Origin: Chlorella sorokiniana
Taxonomy: Eukaryota > Chlorophyta > Trebouxiophyceae > Chlorellales > Chlorellaceae
Direction of reading: 5' to 3'
NCBI GenBank assembly: GCA_025917655.1
Contig: CP084613.1
Coordinates: 434,001-498,000, forward strand
DNA: 64,000 nt
Positions 1 to 14,429 of this stretch are shown piece by piece (within the stretch, counting starts at the first letter, position 1; each line of letters opens with the position of its first letter). Below the pieces are notes generated by a model, which worked only from the letters and a program-made list of their open reading frames with translations, was not told the DNA's origin and ran no database searches. The position numbers were made by a program, and so were the translations under genes.

Positions 1-1296
1 CGTGTTGGTCGTCCTTCCGCAAATGGCGAGCCAGACAGCGATTCGAGTGGTTGCCCTCCTTTCTGCACCGTTTTCAACTGCTAGTATTAAGACTTCTTCT
101 TTTGCTGTTCCTGCAGGGAAACGCTTGAGTATAAGTATCTGGTCACCAACGCCGCCACCGGGCGGTGACCTGGCAGCCTGGCAGCAACATGGTCCTGCAG
201 CTGAGCGCGCAGGTGGGCTGGGTTGGGCGTTTTATTCAAAGAGATTTCTTTTCTTGGGGCTGGTCTGAGAGTGCCTTCCACCTCGCCCACGTCTGGTGCG
301 GGGTGCTCCGTCTGAAGACTTGCGGCAAAAGCCGCTGCGTCGCACGCCCCGTCTCCCGACAGCTCTTCACTGTCGGATGTCGGGCGTGCCCTTGTTGCCG
401 CCCCTCTGTTTGATTTCTCTCTGACGCAGGCGCTTTGTGACGCGTGTGTGCAGGCTGTCAGGGTGTTGGATGATTGGCTGGGTCAGCAGCACGAGGTGCA
501 GCCGCTTGCAGCAGAGGATGCGGCTGCAGCACCTGCTGCTGAGGCAGCCGACGAGCAGATTGCTCCCCCAGCGTGCCTGCTGCTGTTGTTGGTGCGGCGG
601 CGGTTGCGGCGGCAGCAGCGTCGGTGGGCAGCACAGCAGTTGCTGAGGCTGAGCACGGCACTCGCCCTGCTGCAACTTCTCCGTACAAAGAACCCTCTGG
701 ACCTCTGGCTCTGGTAAACAGCAGCATGCCAGGACTTTCGAGTGGCCCATCAGTCAGCGGTACCCAGGCGGTGCCTAAACCCGCAGCAATTGCCAAGCCC
801 GCCCCCAAGCGCCCGGCGGTGGCGGTGCGCAAGCCCTCCTCGGCAGACAAGCCCTGGAAGCCTGCCCAGCCCGCACCGGCGGCTGCACCTGCCGCATCAC
901 CTGCTGGCGCAGCGTCTACGCCTTCCGATCCTGCGCAGACCCCGCTTGCGGTGGCTGCGGCCTCCATCAGGGCGAGTCTGCCTGCCTGCTCACTTATGCT
1001 CTCGTCAGGCTTGCTCTGAACTGCTAGTGGAGCTGGGCAGACGCAGGGATAGCGAGCTGCTCCGCACTGCCCCACCCAGCTCTTCTTCCTTCCACCCTGT
1101 CCTGCAGGCAGAGGCTCGGCGCGCCAAAGGCAAGGCGCCGTCGGCCGCCATGCCGGTGGTCGTCGTCGTCGTGTGCTTTGCCGTCGTGGCCGCCGCGGTG
1201 ACTGCCGGCGCGCCGCTGGTTGTGGCTGGGCTGTCCGTGTTGCGGCAGGGCGCCGCCTCTGCCCTCCGCCTCCTCACCAGCCTGGGGCGCAGCTGA
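1..1296 (+). CDS. CBM20 starch-binding protein with C-terminal membrane helix (5' end outside window)
   Basis: Visible exons begin after an acceptor at 116. Exon 117-212 encodes the second half of a CBM20 domain (LEYKY, then TWQPGSN after a one-base slip at 160-162), and exon 454 onward starts VLDDWLGQ. The same exon pair occurs in the CBM20 gene at 3751-7080, so the two are paralogs. After the domain comes a low-complexity Ala/Pro/Lys-rich linker. The last exon (about 1109-1296) carries a basic stretch followed by a hydrophobic helix (PVVVVVVCFAVVAAAV and onward), then stops at 1294. CBM20 binds starch and other alpha-glucans. A starch-binding head with a tail anchor suggests a protein that ties starch to a membrane; that role is inference. 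The 5' exons with the first half of CBM20 and any transit peptide lie upstream. The C run at 565-569 also breaks the frame by one base. Confidence 0.7.
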
Positions 1297-1825
1297 GCCG
1301 CCGCCCTGAGGGAAGCTGGCGGGCAGGTGGTCAGGCCCCCTTCCCGGCTGTGCCTAGTGCCTGTTGAGCTTGTCGCGCAGCACAACAAATCACGCCAACC
1401 GAACAACAACCCCAACGAGCTGCATTGTATGCCCTGATGTGGCAAATAATCCTTGCAGCAAAGATTCCTCACGACGCATCGCCTGTACCTAATCATCTGT
1501 AGAGTCCCCACCTGCCAACCCCTCCCTCTAGCCTTTAGTTCCCCGCACTGCCCTTCTTTCGTGCCTGGTTGCCTCAGCTGCATACCGAACCAACAGCCTT
1601 GATAGCCCTTTCTTTTGTATTTGAATCTTCTAGGCGAGGGATAGCTGTTGCAGCTTCGCACTTGCAGGCAGCGCGTCATGCCCGGCAGGCCTTAAGCTCC
1701 AGCAGCTGTGTTAAAACATCACCCTACTTCACATGCTGGGAACACAAGGAAGCACCCAGGCCCTTTTCTCAACAGAAGCACCACTGCAGCGGCTGTCCTG
1801 CAGGCAGGCGCCACCGGCAGGCAGG
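1297..1825. other. Convergent 3' region between CBM20 gene and PEBP gene
   Basis: About 530 bp between two stop codons on opposite strands. It should hold the two 3' UTRs. I see no further gene or repeat. Confidence 0.5.
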
Positions 1826-3090
1826 TTACTTGTGCGAGTTGAACCAGGCCACCGCCACCGGATCCCCCAGGTTGTGCTTGGCAGCAAAGTCGCGGGTGCT
1901 AAACTTGCCGCGGCCCGAGGCCTTGCCGGCAGACGGGTCATCTGCCTGCAGCATGACAGACAAGCCAGGTGAGGCGCAGGATTCGATCCGATGTGCTGGC
2001 TGCTTGCGCCACAACACGCTGCTCGTTGCCAGCTCTGATCGAGGCGGCACCAGCTGGCCGAGGCCGCCGCCCGGCCATGCCGCACCTGCACAGGCTCCTG
2101 GTTGGGCTGCTGGAAGAGCAGGAAGACATAGCGGTGGGTGCCCACCGGCGGGGCCGGGCCGCGCCAGGGAGTGACCTGCGACGAAACCCCAGCGAGCAAT
2201 CAGTCAGCTCCTTGCACCTTCCTGCCCAGCTATCGCTATGGTGATTGCAATCCCTTGCCAGCTGCCCTGACGCCCCTCTCCCCCAATGCATGCAGATCAG
2301 CAAGAACCACGCTGAGCTCGAGCAGTGTTCCTGACTGCCGCGCCGGCTGCTTGCCTCAGCGCCCTGGCTGGCCTCGCCGCCAGCCGGGATGTTGACAACC
2401 AGCCAGTGGAGCCACTCGCGATAGATGGGGTTGGCGGGGTCTGCGCATTGGCATCAGCATGAACATTAGCTCTGCGCACCCCCAGCGAAAGACCCCGCGA
2501 GCACCATCAGCAGCACCAGCAGATGAGCAGCGCTGTTTGTGGTGCGTGCATGTGTGTGTTAGGGAGGGAAGGAAGGGGAGTGGGGGCAACGGGGGAGGAG
2601 GGGAACGCAGCGGCAGATGCACAGCAAACACCCCTCCTATCCACTGATACCGGGCATACCCGGGGGTCGGGATCCGAGGCCACCACGGTGAAGAGGCCCC
2701 CTCTGAGCCACCCTCGATGCGCACACTGGGCGGGGCTGCTGCGTCAGCTGGGCTGATGAGCTGCCCGTTCTGCGGCAACGGTGGCAAAAATACATGTCAT
2801 GATGAAACAGAAGGTAAAGAAAAGTGTAAGGGCGATCGATTCTGTAGTGAGTTTGGGCAAGGAGGGGAGGAGGCTACGGCAAGCCACGCCCTTCACAGCA
2901 CCAACCTGCACAGCCTTGCCGTGGAACGACACCGCCAGCGCAGCCTGGGAAGCGGCGCTGACGCTGTCGACAATGTCGGGAACAATCCTGCTCTCCTCCA
3001 AGCCCGCCCTGCAGGATGCAGATGCAGAGCTGGTGAAAGCGGAGAACTCACAAGGACGCCGCCTGGTCAGCGGCGTCGGTGGCGGCGTCG
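1826..3090 (-). CDS. Phosphatidylethanolamine-binding protein (PEBP/RKIP family)
   Basis: Reading right to left, exons encode IVPDIVDS...FHGKAVQVG (about 3000-2915), NGQLISP...PPSVRIEGG and FTVVASDPDP (about 2780-2665), NPIYREWLHWLVVNIPAG (about 2440-2385), PPVGTHRYVFLLFQQ (about 2150-2105), and the C-terminal RGKFSTRDFAAKHNLGDPV ending at the stop 1826-1828. These are the conserved PEBP blocks, including the DPD-P and GTHRY anion-pocket motifs, so the family call is firm. PEBPs bind phospholipids or kinases, and plant FT/TFL1 proteins belong here; the REWLHWLVVNIP block is closer to the RKIP/generic type than to FT. No organelle signal is clear. The start is uncertain: an in-frame ATG near 3090 gives an Arg/Pro-rich leader. 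The exon carrying DPDP joins the next in frame only if the run at 2662-2666 had one more base. Confidence 0.85.
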
Positions 3091-3750
3091 GGCGCATTGC
3101 GAGCGGGCGCACATATTGGCTTTGGGGGCGTTCGCTTGTGCCGTAGCTGCTGCGAATGCACGAGAGATGGAGTGCAAGGAGAAACCAAGGGCAAGACGGA
3201 GGGGAACGACTGGGGTTCCCGTCCAAGGGAGAGCTGCTGCTCGCCCGGTCAGTCCTCGAACGAAACACAATGAGTGCATGAGCAATCACGCTCACAGTGA
3301 AGGGGTAGGAAGGAGGGACTGAAAGTTGCAGCCAAGTACGTCACCAAGGCCTGGGCGCTGGCGCCCCTGGCTCACCTGCCTGGCTCCCGTTTTGCTCTGG
3401 TCTGAGGCTTGCGAATTGCACTTTTGTCAATTGCTGCGAATAGTTCCATCGCGCCACCGGTGACTGTAAGTCGACAAAGTGCGGAGCAGGTTGCTGGCAC
3501 CGCAACCTGCCATGCCACCGCCGTCGTCCCGCAGATGTGCCGGCCCGCTGTGGAGCAGAAGCTTCTGTGACAAGTATGGAAGTTGAAAGCCCTGGATGTA
3601 TCAAAGGCCCCGGATGGCAGGCCTTCCTCCCTAAAATCTGCTTGAGGCCGCAAACCTCCTCGCCGGCAAAGCGTGCGCATGCGGTACCCTACCTAACAGC
3701 TAATCGGCGTGCGAGAGCCTGCCTATTGCGCATCTGTGCAACTCGCAGCC
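3091..3750. promoter_or_regulatory. Divergent promoter region, PEBP / CBM20
   Basis: About 650 bp between the PEBP start (-) and the ATG at 3751 (+). It should contain both 5' UTRs and promoters. No clear TATA box or operator-like repeat was seen. Confidence 0.4.
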
Positions 3751-6700
3751 ATGCAAGTGGCCTTCTCCGCGGGTGCAAGCAGCGCCTGGCTTCAGGCCCG
3801 CCCTGTAGGGCTTCGGCGGTCTCCCCGCATCCTCTCCTTTAAGGAGGACGGCGCTCCCGCGCCTAAGGTCAAGGTCTCTTTCAAGTTTCCGCACCAGGCA
3901 AGCCGCAGCCGCAAGGGTGGGAGGCTGCTGCACTTGAATGCGATCAGCTCGTTTCCTGCGTACCGTGGTTCATGCGCAAGCATCCTATGTTCAGCTGCCC
4001 AAGAGGCAGCGTTGGCGGGCTGAGAGGGCCACTACTCCAGCGGCCCCCTTAGCGCCAGTGGCGCAGGGTCAGCTGCGCAAGTCAAGTCCACAGCTGCCGA
4101 GTTGTGCCTCTTTGCGGCCCCTTGTGTGCTGAGGCAGCACACCCATATGCTGACGCCCATCTCTGCCATGCCCTCACACCGATGGCATCTTCAGACGGTC
4201 TGTCGCATCTGAACCGACTGCCTGACGACGCTGAACCGCACCCTCCGCCTCCACACAATGCATGCAGACCCGGTTTGGCGAGAATGTCGCTGTGGTGGGT
4301 TCCTTCACCAACTGGGACCCCGCCAAGCCCCTCAAGCTGGAGTGGAGCGAGGGCAACGTGTGGACGGGCGAAGCCGAGCTGCCGCTCAAGTGCGCCACAC
4401 CCGCTGCCGCTCCAAAGCCCTTGTTTGCTTGTTGGCCCAAAGCTGCTTGCTCTCTGTGCTCCGCCCACCCGGCCATGCAAGACCGCCAAAGCGCGTCAGC
4501 AGTGCGCTGCCTCGCTGCGGACGTTGTCACGCCTCCACCAAGCCATGCGTCACCTCGCACTCGGCTGCCCGGCATGCCGCCATCCCCTCCTCCACCCAAT
4601 CCGCCCACAACCCACCCGTTGCCCTCCGCAGCAGCGAGCCCCTGGAGTACAAGTACATCCTGACCCACGAGGGCAGTACAGCGGTGACGTGGCAGCCCGG
4701 CAGCAACCTTCTGCTGACCCTGAACGAAGGCACTCAGGTGGGCAGCAGCGGGCCGGAGCCAGCATCCGCGCATGCACTTGCCGCTGGCTGCCCCCTTGGA
4801 CCGCGGGTTCCGCGGTGCAAAGGCAAAGCCTGGGAAAAGTGTCACGCAGGCACCTCTCAGCCCGGCTGCAGCCTTGTCAAGCCTCAGCGTCCCTCCGCTT
4901 GTGCTTCTCCACCCATTGTCCTTCCCTCCAGCGCTGCTCCCCTTCAGCCTTGCGCGGTTCGGCCTGCGCGCCGCCGCCGCCTGCCACACAAGGCAGCAGC
5001 CCTGCATAGCAGCAGCCTCGCACGTGCCTGCACGTTCACCTTGGTGCCTGCCTCCCCCTCCGTGCACAAGCAGGCAGTTCTGGTGCTGGATGACTGGCTG
5101 GGCCAGCACACCGTGGAGCCTCTGGCTGTGGAGGAAGAGCCGGCTGCCCCTCCTCCCGCAGAGGTGGAGGCGGCTGCCCTCGTTGCAGAGCCGCCGGCGA
5201 CGGAGGAGGCGGCTGTGGAGGGGTTGGGAGAGGCGCCCGCCGCTGAGCCCGGTGGGTGGAGTGCGTGTGCGTCTGTGGCCAAAGGTAACTTCCCTCGGCC
5301 TTTTGTTCTTGATCACCCGTCTAGTGGGCGCCATGCTGACTGGGCACCCGCCTGCTGTGCATCCATGCTGCAGAGGCAGCGCTGGTCCTGGAGGCCCCGC
5401 CGGAAGCTGCAGACGCAGCTGCCATCCCGGAGCCGCAAGCTGCCGCAGAGCCTGAGCCGGAAGCGGCGGCAGGTGCCGAGGCTGCCGCGGCGGTTGAGGC
5501 TTGTGCAGAGCCTGCGGTTGTCGAGGCTGTGGTGGAGGTGGCTGTGCCTGTGGCGGCGGCAGAGGAGGAGGCTCCGGTGGCGGCGGCTGAGACAGTCGAG
5601 GACGCTGAGGCCGCCGTCGCTCCTGCCACGGAGGCCGCGTTGGTGGAGGTGCCGCCTGCGCCGGAGGCTGTGGAGACTGCTGCTGTGGGGAGCCCGCAGT
5701 GGAAGCAGCGGCAGAGGCCGAGACGGAGGCCGTCGTTGAGGTGGAGCCTGAGAAGCCTGCCATGGAGCCCGTCGATGCCGCTTACGTCAAGCTGGCGGCG
5801 GCGCAGGAGGCGACCGCCGCCGTGGCGGAGGCGGCAGAGCCGGTGGCGGAGCCGCCTGTGGCCGAGGCTGTGGCCGCCGCCAAGGAGCTTCTTGCCGGGG
5901 CGGAAGCTGCGCTGGATGCCGACGAGCCGACCGCCAAGGATCTGGAGGAGGCGATGGCGCTGTTGGGCGGCGCAGGTGGGGGCCCTGCAGCGGGCCAAGC
6001 TGAAGAGGAGCTCCTGCTTGCTGCGGCGCTGATGAGCGATTGCTTTGGGAGCTGGCTGCCAGGCATCCAGACCTGTGCTGCAACTACGCAATCGCATTCT
6101 GCATTCATCAAGCCGCCGCTGCCGCTCATACATGGACCCGGCCTGCCTCTGCAGAGGCTGCGGCTGCCGCGGCGGAAGAGCTTCTGGCAGCGGTGGAGGC
6201 TGAGGAGGCTGCCGAGGCCCAGAAGCTTGCCCCCGTTGCCGCGGCGGCCGCTGAGATGGCTGTGGAGGCGGCAGATGAGGAGGTGGTGGAAGAGGAGGAA
6301 GCCCCTGCTGTTGTGGAGGCTGCTGCTTTTGTGGAGGCACCTGCCGCCGTGGATGCCGCCTCTGTGGAGGAGGTTGTGGAGGCGCTCGCGGCGGCTGCTG
6401 CAGAGGAGGAGGAGGAGGAGGAGGAGCCGGCCGAGGAGCCGGCCGCCGAGCCGGAAGCGGCCTTGGAGCTTGCACCCATTCCCCAGGCTGCCGAGCCTGT
6501 GGCGGCTGTGGCGGCCGAGGACGAGGCGGCGGCGGTTCACGCCACAGTCATCACCGAGCTGATGAAGGGCGGCGGCGGCGCGCTGCATGTGTCGGCCCTG
6601 ACCGAGCTGGCGGCCCTCGGCACCGGCGCACCCCTGGCCAACGGCAAGGCCGGCAGGCAGCTGGCCAACAGCGCGGTCCCTGCTGCGGGGCTGGCCGCCG

Positions 6701-7080
6701 CGCTGGAGCAGGTGGGCTGCGGCGGGAGGTCCCGGCAGGGTCGGCGTGCCGTGACTTGGGACTTGGGGGCGGCACGCCTGTATGCTGCTTGCCCCATGCG
6801 GCCTCTGCGACCTCCCTTTCCTGCAGTCTGCCCCTTGTCACGATTTCCTTCCTGCCTGCCTTGAAATGCTGCCCCCACCCCTCCTCATGCCACCCCAGAA
6901 GGAAGAGGGGGATGAGGAGGAAGAGGAGGAGGCGCTGGAGCTGCCGCCCCGTCCCAAGGATGCCGTCTCCCCGCCCTGGCCATCCTGGAGGAGGCCAAGG
7001 CGGAGGAGGCCAAGGAGGAGGAGGAGCAGCCCACGGACATCTTCACCTCCTTCATGAACTTCCTGACAGGAAAGAAGTGA
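3751..7080 (+). CDS. Plastid-targeted CBM20 protein with long Ala/Glu/Val-rich tail
   Basis: Start ATG 3751 (MQVAFSAGASSAWLQARP), a plausible chloroplast transit peptide. Exon 1 ends at 3897 (VSFKFPHQ) and joins exon 2 at 4267 (TRFGENVAVVGSFTNWDP) through an AG|GCAAGC donor, a GC-AG intron. Exon 3 gives LEYKYILTHEG and TWQPGSNLLLTL, completing a CBM20 domain with its carbohydrate-contacting Trp residues. The next exon starts VLVLDDWLGQ. The remaining roughly 500 residues are low-complexity Ala/Glu/Val/Pro, with poly-Glu near 6405-6425, and end in DIFTSFMNFLTGKK (stop 7078-7080). Two one-base slips (5687-5690 and 6969-6972) interrupt the tail frame. CBM20 proteins with long disordered or coiled tails organise starch around the pyrenoid in Chlamydomonas (SAGA family). 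No Rubisco-binding motif of the SAGA/EPYC1 type was found, so a pyrenoid role is a guess. Confidence 0.8.
3898..4266 (+). other. GC-AG intron
   Basis: Donor CACCAG|GCAAGC and acceptor CATGCAG|ACCCGG. Only this boundary keeps the CBM20 frame (FPHQ-TRFGENV). The nearest GT donor, in AAGGGTGGG, gives the wrong phase. Confidence 0.65.
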
Positions 7081-7976
7081 AGCGGGCACACCGCTCCAAA
7101 GAGCCGGCCGCAGCGGCGGGCAGCGACCCTTCGTCGCGATGCTTTTCTTACTTCAAAATGAGCTGCTGAGTCGCTGGGAAGCCCAGGCACCCCAGTGATG
7201 TCCCTGTCCGGTGGTGTCTTTTTGTTTATGTGCTAGTGTAGGGTCTAGTGCTGGGTACCCACCGGTGGTGCTGAATTGCCCGTGCCGCAGTGTGCCCCTC
7301 CAGCTCCTTTGTCATACTGCCGTAACTTATGGCAGACCGCACCTCCTTAGATAGCCTAGCGTAGTTGCCCCTCCCCAACTGACGAACAAACTGTTTCATG
7401 GTACCTCCAGATGATCCTGCCTCAAGATGCCGATGCGAATGCCGTGCTGAGCGGACCAGCCTTGTCCATTTTTCTGTCGCTGCGCGCAAGAAGCAATGTG
7501 CCCTGAAAAAGCCGATGCGTGCTGGACGTGGTTTATCCACCAAGCGCTTGTTGTTCCTTGATGCCGATCCACACGCTGTGACTGCTCCTCTCCTTGCCTG
7601 TGTGTTGATGCCTGGCTTCTCCAGCCAGCCATCCCCACGGCCAGCCAGACCTCCGTTGATTGACCCCTTCTCCTCTGCGGCCCTGCTGCACCGCAAGGAT
7701 GCCTCGCTGTGCGACCCGCTGTGTATTTATCACGTGTCCGGCTGTACCAAAACACCAGGCTGTCTGCTGATCAGTCTGCTAACAAATTTCATTTGTTACG
7801 TAATATGGTAGCAATGAGAGGCTGCAGTGCGGCAGTCAGGTGCTATAAGTTCCAATATGCCAAGATGCTCTCTGACCTGGGGCCGGCCCTCAGATTCCGC
7901 ACGCTGCCGCCCGATCACAAGGGGGCTGTCCGGCCCCCGCCCCAGATCTCGCCTCCACGTTGCGCGCCGGCCTCGG
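7081..7976. other. Convergent 3' region, CBM20 / TGT
   Basis: About 900 bp between two stop codons facing each other. It should hold 3' UTRs. No conserved coding segment or mobile-element signature was seen. Confidence 0.45.
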
Positions 7977-11472
<3,496 letters not shown>

Positions 11473-12515
11473 CGGGTCTATCTTGCGCCTCTTCCGAGTG
11501 GGAGCTGGAGCGGGCACCTGCAAGCGGAAGCACCTTGAGCGGCACTCCACAATGTTGCTTGAACCTTCGATGCTGATTGATGGTCAGTGCACTGCAGCAG
11601 TGGCGGTGGTGGCGGCGCGGTGCAGAGCGCTGCTCTCCTCACCGTCCCATCGACTTGCTGCTGTGCTGCGACTGCATCCACACTGCTCAGACAGCGAAAC
11701 TGCTGCCTGCCGGCCCGCCGAGACAGGCTGCAAAGAGGTCAGGGGCTGAGCGGGCAGCTTACAGCAAACACTCAGCCTTTAGCATAATGCATGTCAAGTA
11801 CATACCCTGCGACACATTGTAAGCATGCAGGAAACTTACCCGCTGTGTAGCCGCACGGCTGCCCGCAAACCGGTGCACAAGGCCATGAAAGGAGCTGTTG
11901 AGCAGCTGAAGCGAACGATTGAACGACAAAATAACAATGTGCAGCCCCGAGGCCACAAATGGCGCAACCCACTGCCAGAGTACCCCCTGCCCGCCAGTGC
12001 AGCCAGCCTGGCCTCCCGCCAACATGCATGCTGGCAGAAATGCACATCACAGAGCAGCTGCAGCATGAGAGGAGAGTGATTTAAACAGCTTGGTCAGAAG
12101 ATGGTTGGGTTAGTTGGAACGTGAACGAGGCAGTGCGGCTGGGAGGGTGCCGCCCAGCGGAAGCAGGGCCGTCGAGGTGAGCAGCACAAGGGCACAACCA
12201 TAAGAGCAAGCGGGAGGGAGGTGACCGAGCAGGAAGTTATGCACAGGGATGGTCAGGCCCGAACGGAGGCCGCGCGTCAGTGGGTGTGCGCGTGCGGCGG
12301 TCGCGGCAGCGCCAGCGGGCGGCGGCTGTAGTAGCGTCCAGGGCGCTGCACGCGCGGGAGCAGGCCCAACAAACTCAGCAGCACACAATCCGCGGCCGAG
12401 CAGGGCGGCTGGGCGGCAGAGCGGCGAAAGGCGACTGCGGCCCAGCGCAGCATCATGGCCTTCTGCCCGGCAGCTGGCACAGCCAGGCAGGCGGGTGGCA
12501 GGGGCTGGCCCAGGC
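11473..12515. other. Region between TGT 5' end and thioredoxin-like gene 3' end
   Basis: About 1 kb with no conserved coding segment. It probably holds the TGT promoter and any extra 5' exon, plus the 3' UTR of the downstream minus-strand gene. Confidence 0.4.
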
Positions 12516-13995
12516 TCACCAAATGAAGCTGAGGCCCAGGGCTACAGGCACTGCCAGCAGGCCCGCGAACAGGGTGAGGTCGGAATAATGTCGCTCATGA
12601 TGCAGGTAGGCATACGTGCCCTTCATGCGAGCGGGCAGCCTGCAGGGGCGGGCAGCAAGCGACACGTCAGCAGCACGGACCACGTCAGCGGCGGGCGCCA
12701 CGGAGGCGGGCCCACGGCCGGGCCATTGGCAAGCGAGCCGGGAAGGCAGGGAGCAGGCGGCAGCGTGCAGCGGCCGGCCTGCCGCTGTGGCAAGGGAGCT
12801 GCAGCATGCAGGCCAGGCTGCCCCCAGCCAGCCCTCACTTTGTGAACTGGCCCACGGCTCGTCCGCATGCGCTGACGGGAGAGCTGCAGCCGGTGCGCGG
12901 AGCCACCGCTTTCCATCCCTCTCGCCCAAACTTCACCAGCTGCATGGCAGGGCGTTGGCGGGCAGGCAGCGCCCTTGAGCCAACAGTGCCACCAATGATA
13001 GCGGTGCGGCAGGAGAGCGCCGCAATGTGCGGTGACTGGAGGGGTGCGGCAGCAGCTGGCCCCTCTCCTCCCCCATCCTTGCCTGCTTCTGCGATATGCG
13101 CTGCCCCTCGCAGGCGTGGCCCTCACAGTACACGCGCGTGTGGGTGCCGTTTATGTGGTACACCGCATGGTAGCCTCGAAGCTGGAAGCGGCTCATCAGC
13201 CCGCGCTCGCTGCTGCCGTCGATCTGCACAGCATGCACAGCGTGCTGTAATGTGGAAGCTGGAGGCAGCGTGACTGGGCTGGGCGGCGTGCTTGCATGCG
13301 GGAGCAGCCGAGAGCAACCAGGAGTCACATGCCAGGATATGAGGGTTGCCAACGCTTGTGTGGGGCGGGCGTGGGATCAACGCACCCTGCCAACGCAGGT
13401 GCCCGGGTGCAACGCCTGCGCTGCCCGCTCAAAGGCCTCGTCCATCTCGTGTGTGAGCTGGCACTGCAGAAGAGGGACGGAAGGAGACGTCCTGGGCAGG
13501 AAGGCGGCAAGCCACATTGCCAGCCCCAGGGCACGCGCTCCTGCGGGCCCCGCGGCGATGCAGCATCCATCAGAGTAGCGAGTCGAGCAAGTCCTGGCAG
13601 TATTTCTCACGTAGTGAGCAAATGCGTTGATCAGCCAGGGCTTGCCGTTGTCTGTCGCCTCGTCAAACGTCAGGTCTGCAGCGACAAGCGGCGGTCGGGG
13701 AATGGCGGGTGGTCGGGCTTCCAGGACGTGGCACCGACATGAACAGACCCACTGCTTGCTTGAGTTTGCATGTGCATTTCAAATCCCATGACCCGACTAC
13801 AACCTGCTGACAAGGCCACAAAGCGGACGGGCGACGGGCGGCTCCTGGTGGCGCCCAGCTAAGCAGCAGCTCACCTGTGAGCGAGACCACTCCCGCACCA
13901 GTGCTGTCCCTAGAGGGTCTTCCATGGCTCTTGGCCGCTAGTGTCGCCGTGGTAAGCACGGCAAGGGCAGACAGGAGGTGCAGCAGTAAGCGCAT
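12516..13995 (-). CDS. Thioredoxin-fold ER membrane protein (TMX-like), non-canonical active site
   Basis: Starts at 13995 with a clear signal peptide (MRLLLHLLSALAVLTTATLA). Then come DLTFDEATDNGKPWLINAFA (about 13680-13615), CQLTHEMDEAFERAAQALHP (about 13465-13405), IDGSSERGLMSRFQLRGY and HAVYHINGTHTRVYC (about 13220-13130), SACGRAVGQFTK (about 12875-12840) and a last exon with a membrane helix (LTLFAGLLAVPVALGLSFIW) directly before the stop at 12516-12518. The pattern (beta1, active site, acidic helix, RF-LRGYHAVY before the cis-Pro region, C-terminal TM helix) is that of PDI/TMX thioredoxin domains in the ER lumen. Joined at the best splice sites, the usual WCGHC reads YCQLT: the second cysteine is Thr. 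It may be a monothiol or chaperone form. The splice choice there is inference. Confidence 0.65.
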
Positions 13996-14410
13996 AGAGA
14001 GCCGGGGCTGCGTGAGCGCAAGGCACGAGCTTCGATGGCAGATCCGGTGTCAGGCTTGTTGAGCAACGTGAACAGACCGTGCATTTCAGAGATGGTGACC
14101 ATTGGTCCAGCCTGGCAGGGCGCGGGGAGATGCCGGCTAGGGGACAGCCCGCGGCTCGATACAAAAGTCCCAACGCCTTAATGTTAGTTGTGCAAATCTG
14201 GGACAACACCTTGTTGTAAGGCAACGGCGCTGTTCGAGTGCCTCCGAGTTAAGGGGAACCTGCCTTCCGCGTGCGCCTCTCAACGTCTGCGTACTAGTGT
14301 GCACATCTTACTGATCGCAGCACAACATAGTTTGCTGCCCCCGGGTGTTGCACTGGGACACAGCTTCCTCGTATCAACAGTGCCCCCAAGGGTGAGCAGC
14401 CAGGCGTTGC
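13996..14410. promoter_or_regulatory. Divergent promoter region
   Basis: About 415 bp between the thioredoxin-like gene (-) and the Gln/Pro-rich gene (+). No recognisable element was seen. Confidence 0.35.
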
Positions 14411-14429
14411 AGGTTGCCGCCCGCAATAG

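Noticed and set aside
4174-5763. Long minus-strand open frame (about 530 codons)
   Set aside because: It is antisense to the CBM20 gene, rich in Pro/Gln/Arg, crosses its introns and has no conserved motif: a GC-rich shadow.
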